64,000 nt of DNA, taken from assembly GCF_022458895.1 (NCBI RefSeq), contig NZ_JAINFL010000006.1, forward strand, positions 1-64,000, in the 5' to 3' direction. This DNA is from Roseihalotalea indica (lineage in GTDB: Bacteria; Bacteroidota; Bacteroidia; Cytophagales; Cyclobacteriaceae). Below, piece by piece: positions 45,024 to 54,806 of the stretch. Positions within the stretch are counted from its first letter, which is position 1. Each line of letters opens with the position of its first letter. Below the pieces are notes generated by a model. It had not been told where the DNA came from, ran no database searches, and was given only the letters and a program-made list of their open reading frames with translations. Made by a program: the position numbers and the translations under genes.

Positions 45024-45710
45024 TTAAGCTAAACTTTTAATAAATAAGTACACGGGCATGGAGGCAAAAAGCAAAGGGACTACAATAGCGAATATCAGCC
45101 CTGCCTTTTTAATAAACGGAGAGTACTTTTTATGTTGCAGACCCAGCGTTTGAAAAGCGCTCCAGAAACCGTGGGCAAGGTGATAACCCAGCCCTATCAT
45201 GGCTAGAACGTAGATAAGTACGTACCACCATTGCGAAAACGCAGCCGTTACAATGGTGTATAAATCCTTTACATCCGCACCGCCATAATTCTTGGTAGGA
45301 AGTTCGCCAAAGCGCATCTCATACCAGAAAGACCGCATATGGATGATCAGGAAAATCAAAACAATGGTACCCAGTATGCCCATATTTCTGGATTTCCAGG
45401 TGCTGTTTTGACTTGGATGAGCTACGGCGTAGCCGACCGGACGAGAACTTTTATTTTTGATGGATAGAACAAGGGCGTAAATAACATGTAATACAATACC
45501 TGAGTAAAGAATAATGGAAGCAACTGTAATCAGGGGGTTTGTTGTCATAAACTGGGCGTAGAGGTTAAATGCTTCGCCATCATCGTTATGAAACAATAAA
45601 GTGTTCCCGGAAACGTGTACTATCAAAAAGGTGATTAAGAACAAACCGGTAAGCGACATGACTACTTTTTTCCCGATAGTGCTGTTCAGGGCTTGGGTAA
45701 ACCAACTCAT
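45024..45710 (-). CDS. sdhC: Succinate dehydrogenase cytochrome b subunit (B-type)
   Basis: This 228-residue membrane anchor has five hydrophobic helices: residues near 15-35, 58-80, 108-126, 155-175 and 200-222. It includes [20 protein letters not shown] with a candidate heme-ligand His and [20 protein letters not shown] with two more. A single fused anchor instead of separate SdhC and SdhD marks the B-type complex that binds two hemes. It is first in the operon, preceded by a good promoter match. Confidence 0.93.
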   Translation of the reverse strand: MSWFTQALNSTIGKKVVMSLTGLFLITFLIVHVSGNTLLFHNDDGEAFNLYAQFMTTNPLITVASIILYSGIVLHVIYALVLSIKNKSSRPVGYAVAHPSQNSTWKSRNMGILGTIVLIFLIIHMRSFWYEMRFGELPTKNYGGADVKDLYTIVTAAFSQWWYVLIYVLAMIGLGYHLAHGFWSAFQTLGLQHKKYSPFIKKAGLIFAIVVPLLFASMPVYLFIKSLA

Positions 45711-46098
45711 ATAAGGGTAATATTTCTAGTGTAGTAAATGAAAGAACATAACACTCAAAATTATACTAGGAATACTTATCAACCAAAGGATTCAATGATC
45801 GCTTGCTTATTTTGAATATTTCTAAATTAGCAGCGAACAGTACTACTTATTTTAACTCGTTGGCATTGCAAGAAGTTCTTATTAAACGTTAAATTTGTTT
45901 AATAAACTGTTGATATTGTTTGACAAAACATACAGGATAAATTTGACAAGTTGGGACGCTGACATTTGCCGGAATCCTTAGAAATTACCGCAATTATTCG
46001 TTTTTTTGTTCGTTATTAATGTAAATAGTACTATATTGAAAAAATTAAATATTATATTTTTTTATTTATAGTATTTGTTGGTGAGTTGTTGAACCCCG
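45711..46098. other. 388-bp divergent gap between sdhC and a T9SS-sorted protein
   Basis: AT-rich non-coding DNA with the sdhC promoter near the left side. TTTGACA occurs twice (about 45928 and 45953) without clear dyad symmetry. No promoter was identified for the plus-strand gene, and no small gene seen. Confidence 0.45.
45756..45787 (-). promoter_or_regulatory. Predicted promoter of the sdhCAB operon
   Basis: On the minus strand TTTG (45787-45784) is followed 20 bp later by a perfect TAATTTTG (45763-45756). This matches the Bacteroidota consensus in both boxes and spacing. The transcript would begin about 40 nt before the sdhC ATG. Confidence 0.6.
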
Positions 46099-48996
46099 TT
46101 GTTTATTATTAATACATTGGCTTTGAGATATCTTTATTCATTCTTAATGCTTACCTGCCTTTGCTTTTTAGTAGGTATGTGCAGAGCATTTGCCACGCAC
46201 ATTCGCGCTGGTGAAATTATTGTTGAGCGTCAATCATGCCAGGGTGAGCTTTTTACCATTCGTATCATTGGTTACGAAGATACCGGCTCTGATGTGGAAT
46301 TCGGAAACGGTATTCTGGATCTGGGCTTTGGCGACCCCATTGATGTAAGTACCGAAAACGATTTTTTCACTCGAGAGATTGTAGATAACCAGAAGTTGAT
46401 CCGGGTAAGTGAGTTCGTGATTAAAGATGTCGCTTTTCCTGGTCCAAAAACCTACACCATTAGCTTCCGAGAATTTAACCGTAATGCCGATATCCTCAAC
46501 ATGACCAATTCGGTCAATACTCCCTTTTATATTGAAACTCAGGTTGTTATTGATGGTATTCAGTGTAATAGTTCGCCTGTATTAACGAATCCCCCCGTAG
46601 AAGGAGCAGTAGTAGGTAAGAGGTTTGTTCACAATCCCGGTGCTGTTGATCCTGATGGTGATAGTTTGTCGTATAAGTTGGTAATCCCTAAGCAGGATGC
46701 GCCTAACGAAAATTTTCCGAATGGCGTATACGTAGATGGCTACCAAGACCCTCACATCTATGATCAACAAACCGCCCCCGAAACAGCTATTACCCAGGAT
46801 GGAACTGGCCCCTCAACGCTTACCCTTGACCCAATAACGGGTGAACTAGTATGGGATGCTCCCGCACTACAAGGGCAGGTGGGCAGCATCAATGAGTATA
46901 ACATAGCTTTTATTGTAGAAGAATGGCGGCAAATAGAAGGTGAATGGTATCTTTTAGGGTATGTAACCCGGGATATGCAGATTCTGGTAGAAAATGCTGA
47001 TAATGAGCCTCCCGTACTTGAAATTCCGGCAGATACCTGTATCGAAGCCGGAACTGTGCTGGAGGTCAATATCTCGGGTTCGGACCCGGATATGGATGAT
47101 ATTGCATTTTCCAGCTTTGGCGAAGTCTTCGAGATAGTAAATAGTCCGGCTACTTTTTCTCCTACCGATGCTCAGCCCTCTCCGGGCGAAGGCACTTTCC
47201 GTTGGGAAACTAACTGCGGACATGTTCGGGCCGGAACCTACCAGATAAATTTTAAGGTGTCTGATACTGAACCGGCCACTGGCCCCCCTTTAGCAGATTT
47301 TGGAATATGGAATGTTACGGTAGTGGCTCCGGCCCCCCAGGTAGTTTCTGCCCAGGCGGCTCCGGGGCGCGCTGTTGATCTGGATTGGGAGGCGTACTCT
47401 TGCGGTGCGGTAGATGATGTGCGAATTCAAATTTGGCGTAAACCTGACAGTACGGACTTTGTGCCAGAGAACTGTCAGATCGGAATACCCCCAGGGTACG
47501 AATTAGTGGCTGAGGTAGACCGTAGTGTAGTTAGTTACCTGGATGAAGGACTGGAGCCGGGCGTGAATTATTGTTACCGACTGGTGGCCGTTTTCCCGGA
47601 TGGCGCTTCCAGTTATGCTTCGGAAGAGATCTGCGCAGAAATGAAAGTGGATGCCCCGGTCGTCACGAATGTAAGTGTCAGTGAAACCGATGAAAATGAG
47701 GGGATTATTGAAATAGCCTGGCGTTCTCCTTTTGAAATTGACGAAAGTCTTTTCCCTCCTCCTTACTCATATCAGGTGGTGCGAGGGACTGGTTTTGGTG
47801 AAAATGGCTCAGAAGAGATCATTTCAGGCATTATCAGTGATACTTCTTTTGTAGACATTGAACTGAACACGCTTAATGAACCTTTCCATTACAAAATATA
47901 CCTGTTTGATGCCAGCGGCGATCTGATAGACTCTTCCGCGGTAGCATCATCCGTTCGTTTAGAACCAACCCCCCGGGTAGGCAGTATTGAGTTAGACTGG
48001 CAGGCGAACGTGCCCTGGTCTATTACTTCATCCGACTTTCCCTACCATTATGTATACCGTAACCGTGTTGACCCTAACGATCCAGGTAAATTTGTCCTGA
48101 TTGATAGTGTAAATGTGACTGCAAGTGGTTTGCAGTATACAGATGATGGTGCCACAACTGGCGGACCGTTATCCGATGAACTAGAGTATTGTTATTACAT
48201 TGAGACGCAGGGAAGTTATGGCAATGAGAAATTGAACCCACCTTCCTTTATTAATCTGTCGCAGGTAGCATGTGCTCAGCCCAATGACACCATACCCCCC
48301 TGCGAACCTCTGGCGATTTCTATCCCAACCGGTACAACCGAAGAGTGCGAAGCCCAGGTGGCCGGTAAACCCTGTGGAACAACCGATTTCATGAACCGTA
48401 TTGAGTGGGAGGCCAATATTGAAGGTGATTGCGATAATGATGTACGCTTCTATAATATTTACTTTTCGGCAGTAGGGCAGTCTGATAGCACTTTTAATCT
48501 GGTTGGAACCAGCACTGAAACCTTCTTTGAACATACGGGTTTGCGATCGCTGGCGGGGTGTTATCGTATATCGGCGGTGGACCGTTCTGGAAACGAAAGC
48601 ACCCTTAGCGCCCCTGTTTGTGTAGAAAACTGCCCTAATTATCTATTGCCGAACGTCTTTACTCCTAATGGTGACGGTTATAACGATACGTTCCGTCCAC
48701 TAGGCCTAACCAGCAGCAACATGGAGGACTTTTCTGCTGAGTGCCCTCGTTTTGTACAGAGTGTAAAAGTGCATTTTTACAATCGCTGGGGAAAAGAAGT
48801 TTATGCCTACGAATCTACTGCCACCGAGAATTCCATTAATATTAACTGGGATGGGCGGACTGAATCAGGTAGCTTGGTATCTGCCGGAGTATACTATTAT
48901 GTAGCAGATGTGACTTTTATTACCCTTGATCCGGCTTTAAGCCAACAAACATTAAAGGGATGGGTTCATATAATGTATGAGCCGGAAGAACTCTGA
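46099..48996 (+). CDS. Large secreted protein with Ig/fibronectin-like domains and T9SS gliding-type C-terminal domain
   Basis: This protein of up to 965 residues has a hydrophobic N-terminal signal ending near CRAFA, just before THIRAGEI. An extended beta-rich body follows, including a cadherin/Ig-like unit (PVLTNPPVEGAVVGKRF to DPDGDSLSYKL) and several fibronectin-III-like modules with YCYRLVAVF and CYYIETQG endings. The last 95 residues begin LLPNVFTPNGDGYNDTF, the gliding-motility type B T9SS sorting domain. The opening THIRAGEI resembles other Bacteroidota surface proteins. The start is uncertain: the frame opens with TTG at 46099, TTG codons also occur at 46117 and 46123, and the first ATG is at 46147. 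No PorP/SprF gene is adjacent. Confidence 0.85.
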   Translation: MFIINTLALRYLYSFLMLTCLCFLVGMCRAFATHIRAGEIIVERQSCQGELFTIRIIGYEDTGSDVEFGNGILDLGFGDPIDVSTENDFFTREIVDNQKLIRVSEFVIKDVAFPGPKTYTISFREFNRNADILNMTNSVNTPFYIETQVVIDGIQCNSSPVLTNPPVEGAVVGKRFVHNPGAVDPDGDSLSYKLVIPKQDAPNENFPNGVYVDGYQDPHIYDQQTAPETAITQDGTGPSTLTLDPITGELVWDAPALQGQVGSINEYNIAFIVEEWRQIEGEWYLLGYVTRDMQILVENADNEPPVLEIPADTCIEAGTVLEVNISGSDPDMDDIAFSSFGEVFEIVNSPATFSPTDAQPSPGEGTFRWETNCGHVRAGTYQINFKVSDTEPATGPPLADFGIWNVTVVAPAPQVVSAQAAPGRAVDLDWEAYSCGAVDDVRIQIWRKPDSTDFVPENCQIGIPPGYELVAEVDRSVVSYLDEGLEPGVNYCYRLVAVFPDGASSYASEEICAEMKVDAPVVTNVSVSETDENEGIIEIAWRSPFEIDESLFPPPYSYQVVRGTGFGENGSEEIISGIISDTSFVDIELNTLNEPFHYKIYLFDASGDLIDSSAVASSVRLEPTPRVGSIELDWQANVPWSITSSDFPYHYVYRNRVDPNDPGKFVLIDSVNVTASGLQYTDDGATTGGPLSDELEYCYYIETQGSYGNEKLNPPSFINLSQVACAQPNDTIPPCEPLAISIPTGTTEECEAQVAGKPCGTTDFMNRIEWEANIEGDCDNDVRFYNIYFSAVGQSDSTFNLVGTSTETFFEHTGLRSLAGCYRISAVDRSGNESTLSAPVCVENCPNYLLPNVFTPNGDGYNDTFRPLGLTSSNMEDFSAECPRFVQSVKVHFYNRWGKEVYAYESTATENSININWDGRTESGSLVSAGVYYYVADVTFITLDPALSQQTLKGWVHIMYEPEEL

Positions 48997-49405
48997 TGTA
49001 TCTATCGTTAATAAAGACATAATTCTGTTTGACGGCGTGTGTAACTTATGTAACCACGCCGTTAACTTTATTATAGACCGTGATCCTGCCAATCGCTTTG
49101 TTTTCTCTTCCCTACAGTCAGCCTCTGGAAAATCCCTGCTGTTAGAGCATCATTTGCACGAGAATTATTTAGATAGCTTGGTACTAATTCAACAAGGGAA
49201 GGTGTTTCGTAAAAGTACTGCTGCGCTCCGAATAGCCAAACATCTCTCGGGGCTCTGGCCTCTTTGCTACGTTTTCATCATCCTTCCGCCTTTTATTCGC
49301 AACTTTTTTTACGATATTGTGGCCCGATTTCGATACAAGTGGTTCGGAAAACGAAATGAATGCCGTATTCCAACTCCTGAATTAAGGGCTAAATTTTTAG
49401 ATTAA
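48977..49405 (+). CDS. DCC-family (DUF393) thiol-disulfide oxidoreductase-like protein
   Basis: This is a 142-residue protein with the family signature ILFDGVCNLCNHAVNFII; the paired cysteines of DGVC-NLC suggest a thioredoxin-like redox motif. The central FVFSSLQSASGKSLL and the C-terminal RYKWFGKRNECRIP also match DUF393. The biochemical role of the family is not established. It overlaps the end of the upstream gene by 20 bp and leads into fabD after 13 bp. Confidence 0.88.
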   Translation: MSRKNSDVSIVNKDIILFDGVCNLCNHAVNFIIDRDPANRFVFSSLQSASGKSLLLEHHLHENYLDSLVLIQQGKVFRKSTAALRIAKHLSGLWPLCYVFIILPPFIRNFFYDIVARFRYKWFGKRNECRIPTPELRAKFLD

Positions 49406-49418
49406 TTATATAACCATT

Positions 49419-50300
49419 ATGAGTAAAGCGTACATTTTTCCGGGCCAGGGAGCTCAGTTCCCCGGCATGGCCCAAGACCTGTATAATAGCAACAACCAGG
49501 CCCAAGAGTATTTTTCCAAAGCGAATGAAGTGCTCGGCTTTTCTATTTCCGACATTATGTTTGGTGGTACGGAAGAGGACTTACGGCAAACAAAAGTAAC
49601 ACAGCCAGCCGTTTTTCTGCATTCTGCTGTTGCGGCACTTACCCAGGAGGACTTTGAGCCAGCGATGGTCGCGGGGCATTCACTAGGCGAATTTTCGGCT
49701 TTGGTGGCAAATAAGACATTAAAGTTTGAGGATGGTTTGAAGCTAGTCTATCAGCGAGCCTTGGCAATGCAAAAAGCTTGTGAGCAAAACCCTTCAACAA
49801 TGGCAGCGGTACTGGGGTTAGAGGATGCTGTAGTGGAAGATATATGCCGACAAATCAATGATGATGTAGTACTACCCGCAAATTACAATTCTCCTGGTCA
49901 GATTGTTATCTCGGGTACGCATAGTGGCATTGAAAAAGCGTCAGAAAAGTTGAAAGAAGCAGGTGCAAAGCGAGTAATCATGCTGGCAGTAGGAGGGGCT
50001 TTTCATTCACCACTGATGACTCCTGCTCACGATGAATTGGAATACGCAATTAGGCAAACAGAATTTCAGAAACCTGTTTGCCCAATATATCAAAATGTTG
50101 ATGGCCAACCTTATGAGGACATTGAAAATATTAAAACTAATTTGATAGCTCAACTCACCGCCCCCGTGCGATGGACAACTTCAGTACTCAATATGATCGA
50201 CCACGGTGCTACCCTGTTCGTAGAATGCGGACCCGGAAAAGTCCTTCAGGGATTGGCCAAAAAAATTGACCGATCAATAGATGTAGCTGGAATCTCTTAG
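49419..50300 (+). CDS. fabD: Malonyl-CoA-acyl carrier protein transacylase
   Basis: FabD loads malonate onto acyl carrier protein to start fatty-acid elongation. The 293-residue protein begins YIFPGQGAQFPGM. The serine nucleophile is in AGHSLGEFSALV and the catalytic histidine in GGAFHSPLM; QIVISG lies between them. The C-terminal LFVECGPGKVLQGL is also typical. No acp or fabF lies next to it. A 7-bp palindrome AACTTAA/TTAAGTT (50302-50316) follows its stop. Confidence 0.95.
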   Translation: MSKAYIFPGQGAQFPGMAQDLYNSNNQAQEYFSKANEVLGFSISDIMFGGTEEDLRQTKVTQPAVFLHSAVAALTQEDFEPAMVAGHSLGEFSALVANKTLKFEDGLKLVYQRALAMQKACEQNPSTMAAVLGLEDAVVEDICRQINDDVVLPANYNSPGQIVISGTHSGIEKASEKLKEAGAKRVIMLAVGGAFHSPLMTPAHDELEYAIRQTEFQKPVCPIYQNVDGQPYEDIENIKTNLIAQLTAPVRWTTSVLNMIDHGATLFVECGPGKVLQGLAKKIDRSIDVAGIS

Positions 50301-50304
50301 TAAC

Positions 50305-50520
50305 TTAATTTAAGTTCTTCTTTGCCTTATAACTTAAGTAGTCTTTAGAAAAAGGTACATTAATCTGATGAGTGGGCGTATGCTTCTCTTCAGATTGATG
50401 TTGATGAATTTGCTTATCAATCTCATCAATAAATGATTTGATACGCTGGATTTGTTCAGAAAGGGATTTATTATATTCTTTTAAAGCCTCAATCAAATTT
50501 GTAGTTTTATTGTTCTCCAT
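50305..50520 (-). CDS. Small coiled-coil protein
   Basis: This is a 71-residue polar protein with a likely coiled coil at about residues 8-40 (EALKEYNKSLSEQIQRIKSF, DEIDKQIHQH) and a basic C-terminus. There is no signal or known motif. It ends 4 bp from the fabD stop, convergent. Its heptad-like spacing favours a real gene, but the short length leaves doubt. Confidence 0.45.
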   Translation of the reverse strand: MENNKTTNLIEALKEYNKSLSEQIQRIKSFIDEIDKQIHQHQSEEKHTPTHQINVPFSKDYLSYKAKKNLN

Positions 50521-50806
50521 AATATTTTATCAATTAGAAAAAATGAATAATCCGGATTTATAGTACATTAAAACAATATAAGTAAAATTAATAAAAAATA
50601 TAAATATATCCCATTACTTCTTAGAGAAGTTATAAGAATAACAATAAAAAACTAAGTGAGGGTGGGTTTATCCTTAACTACAGTTTACAAATAGCAAGGA
50701 ACAGTTATGGCATTGAAGTAAAATAACTCAACTGCTTAAATAAAATCCAGTGAGATTTTTTACTGGAGAAAAATACGAGATAGTTGGGGATAATCCAAAT
50801 TTTTTA

Positions 50807-51097
50807 TCAAAGTAAGTTTTTAACAATTATCTCCCATTCCTCAGTAAATGTTTGGTCAGGCATAGAGCGGCTCGCTCGGGTGTACCAGTACTGGGCATTC
50901 AAGGTGTCACCTTCCTTTCTATGAAGATAGGCATGGACCCAAGCACTTTCAGAATCATTTTCCATCTGAGCAAACTCATGAGCCTTTTCCCAGTCGTCTC
51001 TTGCGTCATACCATAAAGCCTTAAGTGGATTATTTAACTGGTCAGGGGCTTTTGGCTGTTCAAGCGTAGATTTATATTCTTCTAAAGTCATGTTCAT
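50807..51097 (-). CDS. Small conserved protein of unknown function
   Basis: This is a 96-residue cytosolic protein with the pattern LWYDARDDWEKAHEFAQ, then AWVHAYLHRKEGDTLNAQYWYTRA. I recognise this as a widespread uncharacterised family in proteobacteria and Bacteroidota. The conserved W, H and R residues (WxxAH, HAYLHRKEGD) suggest a binding or catalytic site. Standalone, with non-coding DNA on both sides. Confidence 0.75.
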   Translation of the reverse strand: MNMTLEEYKSTLEQPKAPDQLNNPLKALWYDARDDWEKAHEFAQMENDSESAWVHAYLHRKEGDTLNAQYWYTRASRSMPDQTFTEEWEIIVKNLL

Positions 51098-51475
51098 ATC
51101 AGCTATGGTAATTTAACCCTGATGCAAATAGAAAGTTGCGATAATGAATAATATATCCCTAAAAAATTGCTATAAAGGAATATTAACTCAGGATAAGCGT
51201 AAAAAAATAGGAACATGTGATCAACCTATAAAGCTACTGACAATATTCTCTAACTCATGTATTGGCGGTTGTGCAGGAAGCGGGTGACGAACGATTAGCT
51301 CACCATTGCAATATAATAGCACCAAAAAATTAATAATACTTGCAGAGAGTAAACTTACAGTTGAGGAAGTCTGAGAGAGGGATAATAAAAATTATATGTG
51401 ATTTAAGGTGATGTTTTGTAAATTAGATACTACTAACCTGTGTAAATTCTTTGTAAACCTTAAACATTAAAAACT
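51098..51475. other. 378-bp non-coding stretch
   Basis: AT-rich DNA between the small conserved gene and a 28-codon ORF. I see no promoter good enough to call and no hairpin with a U-tract. Confidence 0.4.
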
Positions 51476-51562
51476 ATGCTTTATCTAACCAACACCTGCC
51501 GTGCCCCTGAACCTCCTACTGAAAAGCCTAAACCTATAAAGCCAAAGGAGGATGAAAAATAA
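51476..51562 (+). CDS. Possible 28-residue Pro/Lys/Glu-rich peptide
   Basis: An ATG-initiated 29-codon frame begins MLYLTNTCRAPEPPTEKP. It continues KPIKPKEDEK to a TAA, and this second half is strikingly ordered in composition (alternating Pro and Lys). It ends at 51562, one base before the stop of the convergent CHAT gene. There is no visible ribosome site beyond A-rich sequence. It may be a real micropeptide or chance. Confidence 0.3.
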   Translation: MLYLTNTCRAPEPPTEKPKPIKPKEDEK

Positions 51563-54500
51563 TTACAAAGTAGCCGGATGCATTGCACCGGCTTTCTTTT
51601 TGCGCAATACCCCGCTACCAAAATAGCCCAGACTTATTAATAGGATAACGATAGCTACCCAGTAAGTATGCTGGTATCGAACAACGGGGGATGCTTCGCC
51701 CTGAAGAACAAAAGCTGCCCAGAAACTAGGGTGTGCCTCGTACTTATTCGCTTGTTTGATGTATCGAAGTTTTGCTTTTTGCAGAGCTTTATCTACTCGA
51801 GCACCCTTATAAAGCAAACGATACAAGGTGGGCATAATTTGGGCAGTAAAAACATCATTTACTTTCCATAAACTCATGATGATAGAAGGGCAACCCGCGT
51901 ATGCAAAGCCTCGCCCCATACTATACACTCCTTCGCCCGCTTTCCAGGAACCGGTTCCGGTTTCGCAGGCACTTAATACAGCCAGTTTGGTATTTTTAAG
52001 TTGTAGATCATACAGTTCAAACGAATGCAATTGTCCGTCATTCGAAGAGTCTGGTGTTGCCGGAAAAAACAGCACATTGTTGCTAGGGTTAATAGTATCA
52101 GCTTTGCCGTGCAGAGCCAGGTGAATGATCTGATATGATTCGGCATCGTGTTTAAACCGGGTTTCGCTGGCCTCCGGTCCGGAAAATAAACGGGCAGACG
52201 TAAGTTTCCCAATGGCACTTACTTCTTTATAGGTACCCGGCAGTTCTTCCAGATGGTTCTGAGTTTTGTCAATGGCGCGTGTTCGGCGATCTGTAAAACC
52301 AAAAGCCAGCAAACGAAGATGCGCATTTCCTCCCCGGGATGATTCATCAGTATTCAACAAAACCTGTAGTGAAGGGGCATATTGTATGGCTGATTGAGCT
52401 AATAAGTAAGGAAGCTTGCGATAATCGGGTTCTTCTATAATGGTTACTTGTTGAGTTAGCAAAGCTTCAAAAGGTAAATATGCCAACGGACCATCGGGAA
52501 TGATGGTTAAAAAAGGCACTGATAATGAGTCTAGTGGCAATACCGGAGCTATAAACTGCTGGTATACCGTAAATGCCGAGTTAATATATTGAGCGGTTTC
52601 TTCCTGATAGTGATCGGGCGAAGGGCCTCGTTGCAGGAGGAGCTGCATTGCTGCTATAGGAGCGGTCAGGCTATCGGCTACCGCAATCCGATGAAACCGA
52701 ATATTGCCTCGCGACAATCGCATAGAATACACATACGATTCTCCCCAGAAAAACTCAAGAATATGCTGAGTTCCATCAGCGATCCGCTTTTGCAACTGCT
52801 CCCAGGGTAGGGAAGGAGAAGCGTATTTTAATTGTACGTAGTTCGGATAAGCATCCTGCAACTGCGCTTGCAAATCTCGTTGACGCCGAAGTATCTGAAA
52901 GCGTTTTTGTTGTAAAGCAGGTAATGCAGAGCTATCAGAAACAACCTGCCGCTCCAGTTCCGTAATATCATTCACTACCCGGGCCAGCTGTGTTCGCAGG
53001 GATCGTTCCGCTTGTTGCAAACTATCAGAGACTCCTAAATTACTTTTGGTTGAAACATCACGCAGCACATCCCATAAAATAGCCGCTTTACTCCGCTCGA
53101 TAAAATAAAGGGCATAACGCAGGTATTGCTCTTCGGGTGTGTTCTGGTATTTTAGATAGCAGCTCTCAATAGCTATCTCATACATCAGTTTCTGATCTTC
53201 TAATAGCAGCAACTGCGAGTTTTCATTTTCATAAGAAACCCGGTGCAAGTGCATTAAAGAATCAGCCAGCAAAAAAGTACTAATCGCTAAAGTAAGGTCA
53301 TCAGTAGTGCCCGATAAAAGGTACCGGTGATGGAGCAAGCGGGCTTTTGTGTTAAGTATCTGATAACTATCCGAATAATCCTGAAGCTGAGACCAACTGG
53401 GGTTTTTATCAATAAGTAATTGAGAGAAGCTGGGAATGGTAGCTACCAGGGCTTGCTGCTGAAAAATAAGGGCTGAGTCCAGTTGGTTTTGTTCTTCGTA
53501 GTATCGAGCAAAAGCTTCCAGGGCGGTAGCTACTTCGGGGTGTTGATCTCCGTAAAAATCGCGCTTTAAATACAGTGCTTGGTTCAGAAAATTCTGAGCA
53601 GTAGTAAAAGTATGAAGCTTGGTATAGGCATTGCCCAGATATTGGTAGCTGTCGGCCAGGTCGGCCTGGGCTCTGGGGTAATGATCCGACATTGCGATGG
53701 CTTGCGCTTTCCGATAATAAGTAATAGCGGTTTGGTGCTGCTCTATCTCAGCGTATAACAGACCAAGGTTATTATACAACTTGCCAAGGTCCGGGTTATC
53801 ATCATTTCCATTAGAGGTAGCCTGGGCAACGGCATTTTTATAAGCCACAATACCCAAATCATATTCTCTCTGCTGATGGTAGATCATACCCAAGAGAGAA
53901 TAGCATACTCCCAGATTAATGCTCTGGGTTTCTTGAGCTAATCGGGTAGCGCGTTGAGCATAATCCAGGGCGGTAAAATAATCTTCCCGCCGGTGGTGGG
54001 TGGTTGCTAAATTATACAACAACCTAAGAAGAACAGCTTCATGGGTATTGGGTAGTGACTGAAGGTACGCCAATGCTTTCTCGTAATACTTCTCTGCTTC
54101 CGTATAATCAAAGTAATAATAATTATACTCATCAGCGATGCCCTCATTGATACGTACCAGGTCAAGCGTATCAGGATTAAATAGCATGGCCCGTTGAAAG
54201 TGATATATTGCCACTTCCGGGCGTACAATATCACTATAAGACTTCCCCAACTCATAGTGAGCTTGGGCCGTGAGGTTGCTGTCTTGAGTTAGCCGAATAG
54301 CGTTTGCCAGGCTGGCCTGGGCATCAGCATAAAAATCAAGGCGGCGTTGGGCTCGTCCAAGTTCATAATAAGCTTCCGCTTGATCCGTAGAAGTTACAGC
54401 AGATTTCAGAGCAAGTTTTGCGTAGTATGAAGCACTGTCGTACTGATTCTGAGAAAATTGCTGCTGCGCCCGTTCCAGAAAATCATGAGGGAGGCCTCCC

Positions 54501-54580
54501 TGAGCCGCAGACGGTTCAGTGAAAATTGCCAGCAAGAGGGCCGGAAAGAGGAAATAGGCTATCTTAAATACCACGGTCAA
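51563..54580 (-). CDS. TPR-CHAT membrane-anchored putative caspase-like protease
   Basis: This is a 1,005-residue protein. A signal peptide (to about residue 26, cut near PSAAQ) precedes roughly nine TPR units (about 30-400), for example AEAYYELGRAQRRLDFYADA. A helical linker follows (about 480-560, partly coiled coil). The C-terminal CHAT domain (about 700-960) carries the expected dyad: His in QIIHLALHGKAD and Cys in LAVLSACETGTGSWKAGEGV. A hydrophobic helix (AIVILLISLGYFGSG) and a basic tail end the protein, so the protease domain would face the periplasm. CHAT proteins are caspase-fold peptidases, some acting in defence or programmed death. The exported TPR form common in Bacteroidota and cyanobacteria is uncharacterised. 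No effector gene is adjacent. Confidence 0.85.
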   Translation of the reverse strand: MTVVFKIAYFLFPALLLAIFTEPSAAQGGLPHDFLERAQQQFSQNQYDSASYYAKLALKSAVTSTDQAEAYYELGRAQRRLDFYADAQASLANAIRLTQDSNLTAQAHYELGKSYSDIVRPEVAIYHFQRAMLFNPDTLDLVRINEGIADEYNYYYFDYTEAEKYYEKALAYLQSLPNTHEAVLLRLLYNLATTHHRREDYFTALDYAQRATRLAQETQSINLGVCYSLLGMIYHQQREYDLGIVAYKNAVAQATSNGNDDNPDLGKLYNNLGLLYAEIEQHQTAITYYRKAQAIAMSDHYPRAQADLADSYQYLGNAYTKLHTFTTAQNFLNQALYLKRDFYGDQHPEVATALEAFARYYEEQNQLDSALIFQQQALVATIPSFSQLLIDKNPSWSQLQDYSDSYQILNTKARLLHHRYLLSGTTDDLTLAISTFLLADSLMHLHRVSYENENSQLLLLEDQKLMYEIAIESCYLKYQNTPEEQYLRYALYFIERSKAAILWDVLRDVSTKSNLGVSDSLQQAERSLRTQLARVVNDITELERQVVSDSSALPALQQKRFQILRRQRDLQAQLQDAYPNYVQLKYASPSLPWEQLQKRIADGTQHILEFFWGESYVYSMRLSRGNIRFHRIAVADSLTAPIAAMQLLLQRGPSPDHYQEETAQYINSAFTVYQQFIAPVLPLDSLSVPFLTIIPDGPLAYLPFEALLTQQVTIIEEPDYRKLPYLLAQSAIQYAPSLQVLLNTDESSRGGNAHLRLLAFGFTDRRTRAIDKTQNHLEELPGTYKEVSAIGKLTSARLFSGPEASETRFKHDAESYQIIHLALHGKADTINPSNNVLFFPATPDSSNDGQLHSFELYDLQLKNTKLAVLSACETGTGSWKAGEGVYSMGRGFAYAGCPSIIMSLWKVNDVFTAQIMPTLYRLLYKGARVDKALQKAKLRYIKQANKYEAHPSFWAAFVLQGEASPVVRYQHTYWVAIVILLISLGYFGSGVLRKKKAGAMHPATL

Positions 54581-54806
54581 AGATTGATAAAATCTGCCGT
54601 CAAGTAAAGCGCAGGGGCCGAAATATCATAGTATAAGAAAATAGTTTCAGCCTTTGGTTGCGACATCTAAAGGGAATGGCTTATTTTGGGGCAAAGAAGA
54701 AGTGTCTGAAAGATAGGTTGCGAAGAACGAAGTTAATCCAATGATTCTTCCCTTTAATCTTTCATTCATTGATGAACATGTCTAACCTAAATTTTTGAAA
54801 CAAACT

